From positions 1-38,249 of the forward strand of contig NZ_JBPYCR010000034.1 in the NCBI RefSeq assembly GCF_051846915.1: a stretch of 38,249 bases of DNA. Reading direction: 5' to 3'. The notes below the pieces were generated by a model. It did no database searches, was not told where the DNA came from, and saw nothing but the letters and a program-made list of their open reading frames with translations. Within the stretch, counting starts at the first letter, position 1, and every line of letters starts with the position of its first letter. This DNA is from JBPYCR01 sp051846915. Its GTDB lineage: Bacteria; Bacillota; Bacilli; Bacillales; Amphibacillaceae. The position numbers and the translations under genes were made by a program. Shown here in pieces: positions 32,216 to 38,249 of this stretch.

Positions 32216-32548
32216 ATGGAAGAACGATTTTTTTCATCTTTTATACACAGTTATTTCATTGCTTTTGGTGTCATTATTGGTGGTGCGATCATTGGCAGTA
32301 TTGGTTCATTTGCAACCGGTGAAGCACCACTCACGGCAATGGTTCGCATTGCCAGAAATTTACAAATATGGGCTATCGTAGCTGCTATTGGAGGTACTTT
32401 TGATGCTATAGAAAACTTTCAGAAGGGATTACTGGATGGAACAACGTTTGATTTAGTTAAACAGATTTTGTTTATTTTGTCTGCTATGGGTGGCGTAAAA
32501 ACAGCGGTTACAATTATTAGCTGGATCACACAGGAGGATATGAGCTAA
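32216..32548 (+). CDS. ytrH: Sporulation membrane protein YtrH
   Basis: YtrH-family protein of 110 residues required for efficient sporulation in B. subtilis, where the gene is under mother-cell control. Hydrophobic helices are FIAFGVIIGGAIIGSIGSF near the N-terminus, IWAIVAAIGGTFDAI in the middle and QILFILSAMGGVKTAVTIISW at the end; the glycine-rich first helix is typical. AAAGGGGCGAAATAC precedes ATG. Its TAA overlaps the ATG of ytrI by one base (TAATG), so the two are translationally coupled. Confidence 0.92.
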   Translation: MEERFFSSFIHSYFIAFGVIIGGAIIGSIGSFATGEAPLTAMVRIARNLQIWAIVAAIGGTFDAIENFQKGLLDGTTFDLVKQILFILSAMGGVKTAVTIISWITQEDMS

Positions 32549-33051
32549 TGCATATTCCACCGTACTTTAAAAAGAAATCATGGCAGCATTTTTTTGTTGG
32601 TGTTTTATGTGGCAGTGTTTTATCCTATTTTGTCTTCATTTTAATGTACGGAGTCATGTATGAACAATTGCTTGCAGAAAAACTGGAACTTCAATCCGAA
32701 CTGTCGGAACTTGAATCACAAAATGAAGCCTTGTTGGAAGATAATAAAGATTTGGACGAGAAATCAAAAAAGTCGATTGACGTTGAGACAATCGATATTC
32801 ATTTCGCCAATGCAAAAGATTTGCGATTGGACCGATTAATTACACACCAGTTTGAAAGTATGATTAAAGAAGAGATCGATCATATCATCGGCCAGGATAC
32901 TGAGGTGGTTTCGGAGAGTGATGAGCTACTAATTTCAACAATAGAAAACAAAGCATTCTCCATCGATGACTTCACATATTATTTTGAAGTTTGGAGACTG
33001 TCTATCTCTAAAAAAGTGAAAATAACATTGAAAGCAAAAATATCAAACTGA
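32548..33051 (+). CDS. ytrI: Sporulation membrane protein YtrI
   Basis: 167-residue protein with one membrane anchor (about 15-36, FFVGVLCGSVLSYFVFILMYG). A coiled-coil stretch rich in Leu and Glu follows (EKLELQSELSELESQNEALLE, about 43-72), then a mixed soluble domain ending KKVKITLKAKISN. The topology and position behind ytrH match the YtrI family needed with YtrH for sporulation in B. subtilis. The biochemical role is unknown. Confidence 0.88.
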   Translation: MHIPPYFKKKSWQHFFVGVLCGSVLSYFVFILMYGVMYEQLLAEKLELQSELSELESQNEALLEDNKDLDEKSKKSIDVETIDIHFANAKDLRLDRLITHQFESMIKEEIDHIIGQDTEVVSESDELLISTIENKAFSIDDFTYYFEVWRLSISKKVKITLKAKISN

Positions 33052-33172
33052 CTGCGCTTTGTTAAGTAGTGAACATTTTGCGAATATTACCGCATATCTA
33101 TAGCAACTTCTGCATCATTTTTATACAATATACATATACTACCGTTGAACTTATAAGAAAGGGTGATAGTAT

Positions 33173-33361
33173 ATGACGGTATTAGATAGAAGAGTTATGC
33201 GGGATGAAAAAATTACTCACTTGAAGCAAGGTCGCTCTGTATATGCAGAATCAAGCGAACTGATTCGATTGATTAAGCGTGGAATTGACAGGAATGCACT
33301 TGATGTGAAATTAGAATACACGAACGGAGGCTGCTGGTTCACACCAAATGAAAATGCATAG
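33173..33361 (+). CDS. Small conserved-looking protein of unknown function (62 aa)
   Basis: Not assigned to a named family. The 62 residues are soluble and highly charged (MTVLDRRVMRDEKITHLK ... SSELIRLIKRGIDRNALDVK) and end with a distinctive YTNGGCWFTPNE. AAAGGGTGATAGTAT gives a usable ribosome binding site, and a perfect terminator follows at once, so it is likely a real single gene. It sits between ytrI and nrnA, where B. subtilis may also have a small gene. CATATACT upstream (about 33144-33151) resembles a sporulation-sigma -10, but no -35 was found. Confidence 0.75.
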   Translation: MTVLDRRVMRDEKITHLKQGRSVYAESSELIRLIKRGIDRNALDVKLEYTNGGCWFTPNENA

Positions 33362-33378
33362 ACAAGTAAAATAAGTAA

Positions 33379-33411
33379 CGTGCTAATTTCCCTTTCCTGA
33401 AAATTAGCACG
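33379..33411. terminator. Bidirectional terminator between the 62-aa ORF and nrnA
   Basis: CGTGCTAATTT (33379-33389) pairs perfectly with AAATTAGCACG (33401-33411). It lies between convergent genes, with moderate T-richness on the plus side (TAGTTATTT). Confidence 0.75.
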
Positions 33412-33440
33412 TAGTTATTTAAATACACCCTCTTTTATCC

Positions 33441-34385
33441 TTATTTATAACCTTGACATACACCATCTAACTCATCAATGAGCGTATCCGCCTGTTCCCA
33501 TGTAGTAACAGAGGCACCTGCCGCGAGAGGATGTCCACCCCCATCGTATTTTCCGGCGATTTCATTAATAATTGGACCTTTGGAACGAAGCCGGACTCGG
33601 ATTAATTCATCTTCTTCAATGAAAAATACCCATACTTTTATTCCCTCTATATCACCTAATACGCTGACAAGTTTTCCAGTCTCAGCCGGTGTGACACGAT
33701 GCATTTGTAAAATTTCCTTTGTCAGTCTAATCGTACTGAGTCCCGAACCGGATAATTTGTAGTTTTGGAGAATATACCCTCGTAGTCTCGCTATCCGATC
33801 TGTAATCGTGTAGAGTCCATTGTATAATTGAACACGATCAAAAGTATAAGAGACAAGTTCTGCAGCATAACGGAATGTTTTGTTCGTCGTGCTAGGAAAT
33901 AAAAATCTTCCCGTGTCTCCAACAATTCCTGCATAAATGAGACGTGCAGCTTCATCGTTCATATGAAGGCCCTCTTTTTGTCCGGTTAGATACAGTTCGT
34001 AGATCAGTTCACAGGTCGAACTTGCAGTTGTATCAATCCATAGTAAATCACCATACGCGTCATTATTCGGATGATGATCTATTTTCACTAATTTTTCAGC
34101 TAACTTATATCGATCATCTGAAATTCGGGCTGTGTTTGCTGTATCACAAACAATTACGAGTGCACCTTTATATAATTCATCTGTTATTTGGTCCATTTTT
34201 GCTAAAAAATCCAGAGCGGGATCTTCTTCTCCAACAACATATACGTCCTTATCAGGAAATGAATTTTTTATTATTTCCTTCAACCCTACCTGCGAACCGT
34301 AAGCATCTGCATCCGGACGAACGTGCCGATGGATAATGATTGTATGGTACCGTTTGATCTCTCGGATGACTTTTTCTATTATCAT
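33441..34385 (-). CDS. nrnA: Bifunctional oligoribonuclease / pAp phosphatase NrnA (YtqI)
   Basis: DHH/DHHA1-family enzyme that degrades nanoRNAs and dephosphorylates 3'-phosphoadenosine 5'-phosphate. The 314 residues show the metal-binding DHH motifs: HRHVRPDADAYGSQVG (about 18-33), VIVCDTANTARI, KIDHHPNNDAYGD and IYAGIVGDTGRF. The DHHA1 substrate motif GGGHPLAAGAS is near residue 285. ATG follows AGGAGCGG. It is divergent from ytpI and convergent with the 62-residue ORF. Position between ytrI and ytpI matches B. subtilis. Confidence 0.96.
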   Translation of the reverse strand: MIIEKVIREIKRYHTIIIHRHVRPDADAYGSQVGLKEIIKNSFPDKDVYVVGEEDPALDFLAKMDQITDELYKGALVIVCDTANTARISDDRYKLAEKLVKIDHHPNNDAYGDLLWIDTTASSTCELIYELYLTGQKEGLHMNDEAARLIYAGIVGDTGRFLFPSTTNKTFRYAAELVSYTFDRVQLYNGLYTITDRIARLRGYILQNYKLSGSGLSTIRLTKEILQMHRVTPAETGKLVSVLGDIEGIKVWVFFIEEDELIRVRLRSKGPIINEIAGKYDGGGHPLAAGASVTTWEQADTLIDELDGVCQGYK

Positions 34386-34491
34386 TTCTTCCGCTCCTAT
34401 CTGCTATGAGATTTATTCTATTTCTGGCTAATTTTTTTAAAACAAGCTACAATGTAACAAGAAAAAAATTATTGTTATAGGGGTAGATTTA

Positions 34492-34788
34492 ATGGTTATT
34501 TTCCCAATTATTATTGTGCTTTCGCTCGTACTATACGTGTATTATAAAGTTACTCTAATTAGAAGCAAAGATAGACTGGAGCAATCTTATTTAAATGCTA
34601 AGTCACGTATTTTTCTCGGTAGCTTTATCTTTTTTTTCGGTATTAACCAATATGTTTTTTATCAAACAAAGCTTGCTTTATTCATTACGATTATCTTTAT
34701 ATTTCTTGGCGGATTGCAGTTATATACTGGATGGAAAGAAGCCAGGCATTATCGCAGGCAGTGGAAGAGGAACAACTCCCGAGAATAG
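34492..34788 (+). CDS. ytpI: YtpI-family membrane protein
   Basis: 98-residue hydrophobic protein with about three membrane helices (VIFPIIIVLSLVLYVYY, IFLGSFIFFFGINQYVFY, LALFITIIFIFLGGLQLY) and a basic C-terminus (ARHYRRQWKRNNSRE). The function is unknown. Its length, helices and place between nrnA and ytoI match YtpI. It ends directly beside the convergent ytoI, whose last base is 34789, so the two stop codons abut. Confidence 0.85.
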   Translation: MVIFPIIIVLSLVLYVYYKVTLIRSKDRLEQSYLNAKSRIFLGSFIFFFGINQYVFYQTKLALFITIIFIFLGGLQLYTGWKEARHYRRQWKRNNSRE

Positions 34789-36096
34789 CTACTGATCCAT
34801 TAACTGAGCCATCAGCATGCATTTACCGACGAGTTTCCGCTCCAGATAAATGTTAATGTTGATCTTTGCATAAACACGACCCGCATCCAGTAACTCGGGT
34901 TTAATCGTTATCTTGCTGTCAATTTGAACAGGTTCGATAAAATAAATATTTAAGCTTTCAACGACCATTTTACCTTTTTTCAAGTAGAGCAACAACCTGC
35001 TACTTACTTCGGCCACTAGTGATGTCAACACCCCATAAGACAACGTCCCAAGTTGATTTGTCATTTGGGGTGTAACTTCCATATGAAAAGCTGTCGGATT
35101 ACCTTCCACCGTATGAATGCTTTTTGAGATCACATCTTCTATCGTCTCTCCGACTTGTGGCTGACGTTGCATCTGGTTCAGTGCTTTTAACACATCTTGC
35201 CTTGATACAACACCTTCCAACTCATTGGATTGATTTACAACCGGCACAACTTCTATCCCTTCCCAGACCATCATGTGGGCCACATAGGCTAAAGAAGTCT
35301 TTGCTTGGACAACTAATGGATTTTTTGTCATCACCTTGTCAATTTGCATCTGCTTATCTCTTTCAATAACATCCTTGGACGTGACCATGCCCATTACACG
35401 ACTATTTTCATCAATGACTGGGAATCTGGCATGCTTCGTCAATTCATTTAGAACATACCAATCTTTTACTTTGTCGGTATTGTATAAATGATGCACTTCG
35501 TCATATGTAGTATAAATATCCCGCACGAGAATAATTTCTTTTTTGATCAATTGATCATAGATGGCCCGATTGATCATTGCGGCAACTGTAAATGTATCAT
35601 AACTTGTTGATATGATAGGGAGTTGTTTATCATCTGCCAAGCGCTTTATATGGTCAAGCGTATCAAAACCGCCCGTAATTAATACAGCAGCACCTGCTTT
35701 TATAGCTAGTTCATGTGCCTTTACCCTGTTTCCGACAATGAGTAAAGAATCTGCTTCTGTATAGCGCATCATCGCTTCGAGCTGCATCGCACCAATGACA
35801 AACTTGTTCAGCGTTTTGTGCAAACCACTTTTACCACCTAGTACTTGTCCGTCAATAATATTAATCACTTCTGCAAACGTTAAACGTTTAAAATTCTCTT
35901 TTTCTTTACGCTCTATACGGATTGTACCTACACGTTCAATTGTACTGACCAACCCTTGGTTTTCTGCATCTTTAATTGCTCTGTACGCTGTTCCATCACT
36001 CACATTCAGTTCTTTCGCTATTTGCCGCACTGATATTTTATGTCCGACATTTAGCGACATAATGTGGCGAATAATTTGTTCGTGTTTTGTGCCCAT
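34789..36096 (-). CDS. ytoI: YtoI: HTH, DRTGG, tandem CBS and hotdog-domain protein
   Basis: Probable ligand-responsive regulator; target and ligand are unknown. The 435 residues read in order: winged helix-turn-helix (GHKISVRQIAKELNVSDGTAYRAI, about 15-45); DRTGG-like domain (about 75-185, GKSGLHKTLNKFVIGAM, ALVLITGGF-like segment); and two CBS motifs (ARFPVIDENSRVMGMVTSKDV and GIEVVPVVNQSNELEGVVSRQDV). A C-terminal thioesterase-like hotdog fold ends the protein (PQMTNQLGTLSYGVLTSL to CMLMAQLMDQ). ATG 36096 is eight bases after GGTGA; a GTG four codons upstream is less likely. Confidence 0.92.
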   Translation of the reverse strand: MGTKHEQIIRHIMSLNVGHKISVRQIAKELNVSDGTAYRAIKDAENQGLVSTIERVGTIRIERKEKENFKRLTFAEVINIIDGQVLGGKSGLHKTLNKFVIGAMQLEAMMRYTEADSLLIVGNRVKAHELAIKAGAAVLITGGFDTLDHIKRLADDKQLPIISTSYDTFTVAAMINRAIYDQLIKKEIILVRDIYTTYDEVHHLYNTDKVKDWYVLNELTKHARFPVIDENSRVMGMVTSKDVIERDKQMQIDKVMTKNPLVVQAKTSLAYVAHMMVWEGIEVVPVVNQSNELEGVVSRQDVLKALNQMQRQPQVGETIEDVISKSIHTVEGNPTAFHMEVTPQMTNQLGTLSYGVLTSLVAEVSSRLLLYLKKGKMVVESLNIYFIEPVQIDSKITIKPELLDAGRVYAKININIYLERKLVGKCMLMAQLMDQ

Positions 36097-36145
36097 TATT
36101 ACTTTCACCGACCTTCAACTGTACTACTCTTTTTTTCCTACTGTT

Positions 36146-36174
36146 ATTATACAGTTGATTGGTTAGAACCTCAA
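36146..36174 (-). promoter_or_regulatory. Sigma-A type promoter for ytoI
   Basis: TTGAGG (36169-36174), a 17-base spacer and TATAAT (36146-36151) on the minus strand, about 50 bases before ytoI. The -35 overlaps the stop codon of the upstream 75-residue gene. Confidence 0.7.
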
Positions 36175-36398
36175 TAATTATGTGACCTTTTTTGCTCTCT
36201 ATTTTTCTGTTCCATAACTGGTGGAACAGTCATTTGAAAAAGGGTTGCTAAATTCGCGCCAACAACTAGTGTAAAGAATCCAAGCCATCCTCCCCAAAAA
36301 ATACGTTCTACTTTAGTTACAGCTTCCGGTATATATGGCCAGGCAAAATAAAGAAAGAAACAAGCGAGTAATAAGCGTAAAACAGTATATTGATACAT
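36171..36398 (-). CDS. Small two-helix membrane protein of unknown function (75 aa)
   Basis: Not recognised. Two hydrophobic stretches (LRLLLACFFLYFAWPYI, about 7-23; WGGWLGFFTLVVGANLATLFQM, about 35-56) and a basic tail (EQKNREQKRSHNY) suggest a small membrane protein. The ribosome binding site AAGGAGACGG is strong and correctly spaced from ATG, which supports a real gene. It lies between comC and ytoI in the same direction, with 75 bases to comC. No accessory clue to function. Confidence 0.75.
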   Translation of the reverse strand: MYQYTVLRLLLACFFLYFAWPYIPEAVTKVERIFWGGWLGFFTLVVGANLATLFQMTVPPVMEQKNREQKRSHNY

Positions 36399-36473
36399 AG
36401 ATCCGTCTCCTTTATTGTTTTGATTACTGTATATATATGTTTGTTAATAAAGAAGATGAGTCCCAGAAAAACT

Positions 36474-37232
36474 TCAGCTAAACATTTGCATATACCATGT
36501 AATGATCGCATCACCGTAAAAATACGATACGAACGCAGCAAATATAATATACGGCCCAAACGGAATCGGCTGTTTTCGTTCTATTTTTTCAAGTAGCAAC
36601 AAACCAACTCCAATAATTGCTCCAACCATACAAGCGAATAAAAAGGTAAATAATACTTTACTGAAGCCTAAGACAATTCCAATCACACCAAATAACTTCA
36701 TATCGCCTGCTCCCATACCACCTCGACTAAGAACAATAACTAGTGCAATTATTACAAATCCTGTAACTGCACCTAAAATTGAGGACCACCACGGATCCAA
36801 TGGCTTTATATAGCGTAAAAGGATAAAGATAGGCAAAAAGAAGAGCAGCACTTTATTTGGAATAACCATATACGTGATGTCTGAAACGAATAAAATCATA
36901 AGCATCGAGACAAAAAACAAAACGATAATTAACTCCAAATTCAGGCCTATTTCTTGATAACTAAAAGCAAACAACATTCCGGTCGCACCCTCGATCAACG
37001 GATAAATAACGGAAATATTTTTATAGCATTTTCGGCAGCGGCCTCGTTGGACCAAATAGGAAAGTACTGGGATTAGTTCAAACCATGAGAGTTGTTTTTT
37101 GCAGGCCGGGCACACCGAGCGATCCGTTGTAAATGTTTCTCCTTGTGGCAAGCGTAATCCAACAACATTAAAAAAAGACCCTAATGTTATTCCTGCAACA
37201 AAAAAAAGTATAGTAACAATGATTTCATTCAT
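36474..37232 (-). CDS. comC: Type IV prepilin peptidase (ComC-like)
   Basis: Integral-membrane aspartic protease of the A24 family. It cleaves and methylates prepilin-like ComG proteins needed for the competence pseudopilus. The 252-residue protein has GSFFNVVGLRLPQGE near the start and a cytoplasmic zinc-type loop with CPAC and CRKC. About eight hydrophobic helices follow, with the catalytic aspartates in VSDITYMVIPN and GGMGAGDMKLFG, and IPFGPYIIFAA near the C-terminus. AAGGAG precedes ATG. In B. subtilis comC lies elsewhere (near folC, as recalled), so its place between ytoI and ytkL is a local rearrangement. Confidence 0.93.
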   Translation of the reverse strand: MNEIIVTILFFVAGITLGSFFNVVGLRLPQGETFTTDRSVCPACKKQLSWFELIPVLSYLVQRGRCRKCYKNISVIYPLIEGATGMLFAFSYQEIGLNLELIIVLFFVSMLMILFVSDITYMVIPNKVLLFFLPIFILLRYIKPLDPWWSSILGAVTGFVIIALVIVLSRGGMGAGDMKLFGVIGIVLGFSKVLFTFLFACMVGAIIGVGLLLLEKIERKQPIPFGPYIIFAAFVSYFYGDAIITWYMQMFS

Positions 37233-37333
37233 TTATTTTCTCCTTGGTGATCATTTGATAATTGATAAAAATTAGTTTCCATGTGGATTTTGTGGGTAGA
37301 GATTGCTGAATGAAGAGAAGAAGAGGAAGAATA

Positions 37334-37355
37334 AAGCGGGAAAAGATACCCGCTT
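37334..37355 (-). terminator. Terminator-like hairpin after ytkL
   Basis: On the minus strand AAGCGGG pairs with CCCGCTT across an eight-base loop, followed by TATTCTTCCTC. It begins 13 bases after the ytkL stop. Confidence 0.6.
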
Positions 37356-37367
37356 CTTATATGGCAA

Positions 37368-38048
37368 TCAAAGGTTAATCGATTCTCCTGCTTTTAATGC
37401 TTTACCTTCTCCGGTGCGTACGTTTTGAGCAAATGTATCGCCGTCTTGTTCAATCACCGGAAACGTATTGTAATGAACAGGAATGACTGTTTTTGCATTA
37501 ATCCAGTCCGCTGCGATTAATGCTTCGTCAGGACCCATCGTAAAGTTGTCTCCGATTGGAATAAATGCGACATCAATGCTGTTCATTTCGCCTATTAATT
37601 TTAAATCGGAAAACAAGGCTGTGTCGCCAACATGATAAATCGTTTTATTGTCAATGGTGAGTAAAATTCCTGCCGGCATGCCTGTATAAATAAATGTACC
37701 GTCTGCTTCCTCGTAAGATGAACTGTGATATGCTCGCGTATACTTTACACGACCAAAGTCGAAATCATATGCCCCGCCAATATTCATCCCATGCGCATTT
37801 AAACCTTTTTGTGTTAAATATACAGCCAATTCATTGATGGCAACTATTTGCGCGCCAGTGCGCTGCGCAATTTCGATCGTATCGCCTACATGATCATTAT
37901 GTCCGTGTGTCAACAAAATGACATCTGCATCAACCGTATTTGCATCTAAATCACATAAATCATTTCCATTAATGAATGGGTCAATTAAAATGGTATGATT
38001 GTTAGCCTTTACACGTACAACGGAATGGCCATGATACGAAACTTGCAT
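37368..38048 (-). CDS. ytkL: Metallo-beta-lactamase-fold hydrolase YtkL (UPF0173)
   Basis: Predicted metal-dependent hydrolase of 226 residues, the usual family length; the substrate is unknown. It begins MQVSYHGHSVVRVKANNHTILIDPFI. It carries the metal motif LLTHGHNDHVGD, the downstream His in IYHVGDTALFSD, and PIGDNFTMGPDEAL and VIPVHYNTFPVIEQD. RNA-type or small-molecule hydrolase activity cannot be inferred from sequence. AAGGAGAG precedes ATG. A hairpin-rich repeat lies upstream of the gene. Confidence 0.94.
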   Translation of the reverse strand: MQVSYHGHSVVRVKANNHTILIDPFINGNDLCDLDANTVDADVILLTHGHNDHVGDTIEIAQRTGAQIVAINELAVYLTQKGLNAHGMNIGGAYDFDFGRVKYTRAYHSSSYEEADGTFIYTGMPAGILLTIDNKTIYHVGDTALFSDLKLIGEMNSIDVAFIPIGDNFTMGPDEALIAADWINAKTVIPVHYNTFPVIEQDGDTFAQNVRTGEGKALKAGESINL

Positions 38049-38124
38049 GTTATCTCTCCTTTTCCATCATTCATATTTTACTTATCATTTTAACATATTC
38101 GTCATTATTTCTAAAAATCCTTTA

Positions 38125-38222
38125 AGAAAAGCGCAAGCGCCCTGCCTAGAAACGTAGCGACTGCGCCAGCTCAAAGCTGGTGGTTCGATGTCGCCACGCA
38201 AAGTGGCGGTTTTAATCGAACA
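38125..38222. repeat. Hairpin-rich intergenic repeat element (GCGCAAGCGC type)
   Basis: A compact block with GCGCAAGCGC (38131-38140), CCAGC-TCAAA-GCTGG (38166-38180) and CGCCAC-GCAAA-GTGGCG (38192-38208). The last stem is enclosed by GTTCGAT (38183-38189) and ATCGAAC (38215-38221). It has no reading frame and is richer in GC than its surroundings. Blocks starting AAAAGCGCAAGCGC are, as I recall, dispersed in many Bacillaceae genomes, so it is probably one copy of a repeat family. Only one copy is in the window. Confidence 0.65.
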
Positions 38223-38249
38223 TTCCCATATACCCTAAGATAAAGGAAT

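Noticed and set aside
33944..34336. 130-codon plus-strand frame opposite nrnA
   Set aside because: Antisense to a well-supported DHH-family gene; no family features.
35795..36166. 123-codon plus-strand frame opposite ytoI
   Set aside because: Antisense shadow that runs through the ytoI promoter; no ribosome binding site.
1..38249. CRISPR array, tRNA or rRNA genes, prophage or plasmid origin
   Set aside because: No regularly spaced repeats, cloverleaf or rRNA sequence, integrase or replication-initiator gene was seen.

Overview
The window is AT-rich chromosomal DNA from an endospore-forming, low-GC Gram-positive bacterium of the Bacillaceae. Protein similarity and the mixture of conserved and lost neighbours suggest the Oceanobacillus/Virgibacillus/Lentibacillus side of the family. 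The evidence is a nearly continuous block with Bacillus subtilis gene order (ytkL ... ytoI-ytpI-nrnA-ytrI-ytrH-dnaE-ytsJ-accD-accA-pfkA-pyk-fxsA-ytvI-citZ-icd-mdh-phoP-phoR-polA-mutM-coaE-gapB-nrdR-dnaB-dnaI-ytxC-thrS). It also carries sporulation genes (ytxC, ytrH, ytrI, a Spo0E-like reading frame) and a competence prepilin peptidase. Most genes lie on the minus strand. Family and synteny statements rest on recall, because no database was searched.

Layout. Positions 1-4750: the 3' end of one IS1634-like insertion sequence, then thrS with a T-box leader on the minus strand, then a complete related IS. The complete IS is flanked by a perfect direct repeat of 97-98 bp, an unusually long target duplication. 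Positions 4691-9360: ytxC, a divergent Spo0E-like mini-ORF in an enlarged gap, then the replication-initiation genes dnaI and dnaB with the regulator nrdR. Positions 9360-16750: gapB with two CcpN-like operators, coaE, mutM, polA and the phoPR two-component system. Positions 16870-22200: the TCA genes citZ-icd-mdh, then ytvI and fxsA. Positions 22224-28540: pyk, pfkA, accA, accD and ytsJ. Positions 28551-38048: dnaE, ytrHI, a small unknown gene, nrnA, ytpI, ytoI, a small membrane protein, comC and ytkL. The last 120 bases hold a hairpin-rich repeat-like element.

Function. Central carbon flow dominates: glycolysis (pfkA, pyk), gluconeogenesis (gapB), the malate/pyruvate node (ytsJ), the TCA cycle (citZ, icd, mdh) and entry into fatty acid synthesis (accDA). 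DNA replication and repair (dnaE, polA, mutM, dnaB, dnaI) and nucleotide homeostasis (nrdR, nrnA) are interleaved with it.

The least ordinary material is at the left end. Two diverged IS1634-type elements in the same orientation bracket an aminoacyl-tRNA synthetase gene. Their conserved right-end hairpins now sit as terminator-like structures directly downstream of thrS and ytxC. Several starts were moved from the longest ORF to an internal codon with a good Shine-Dalgarno sequence, including a probable CTG start for ytxC and TTG starts for thrS, pyk, accD and accA.
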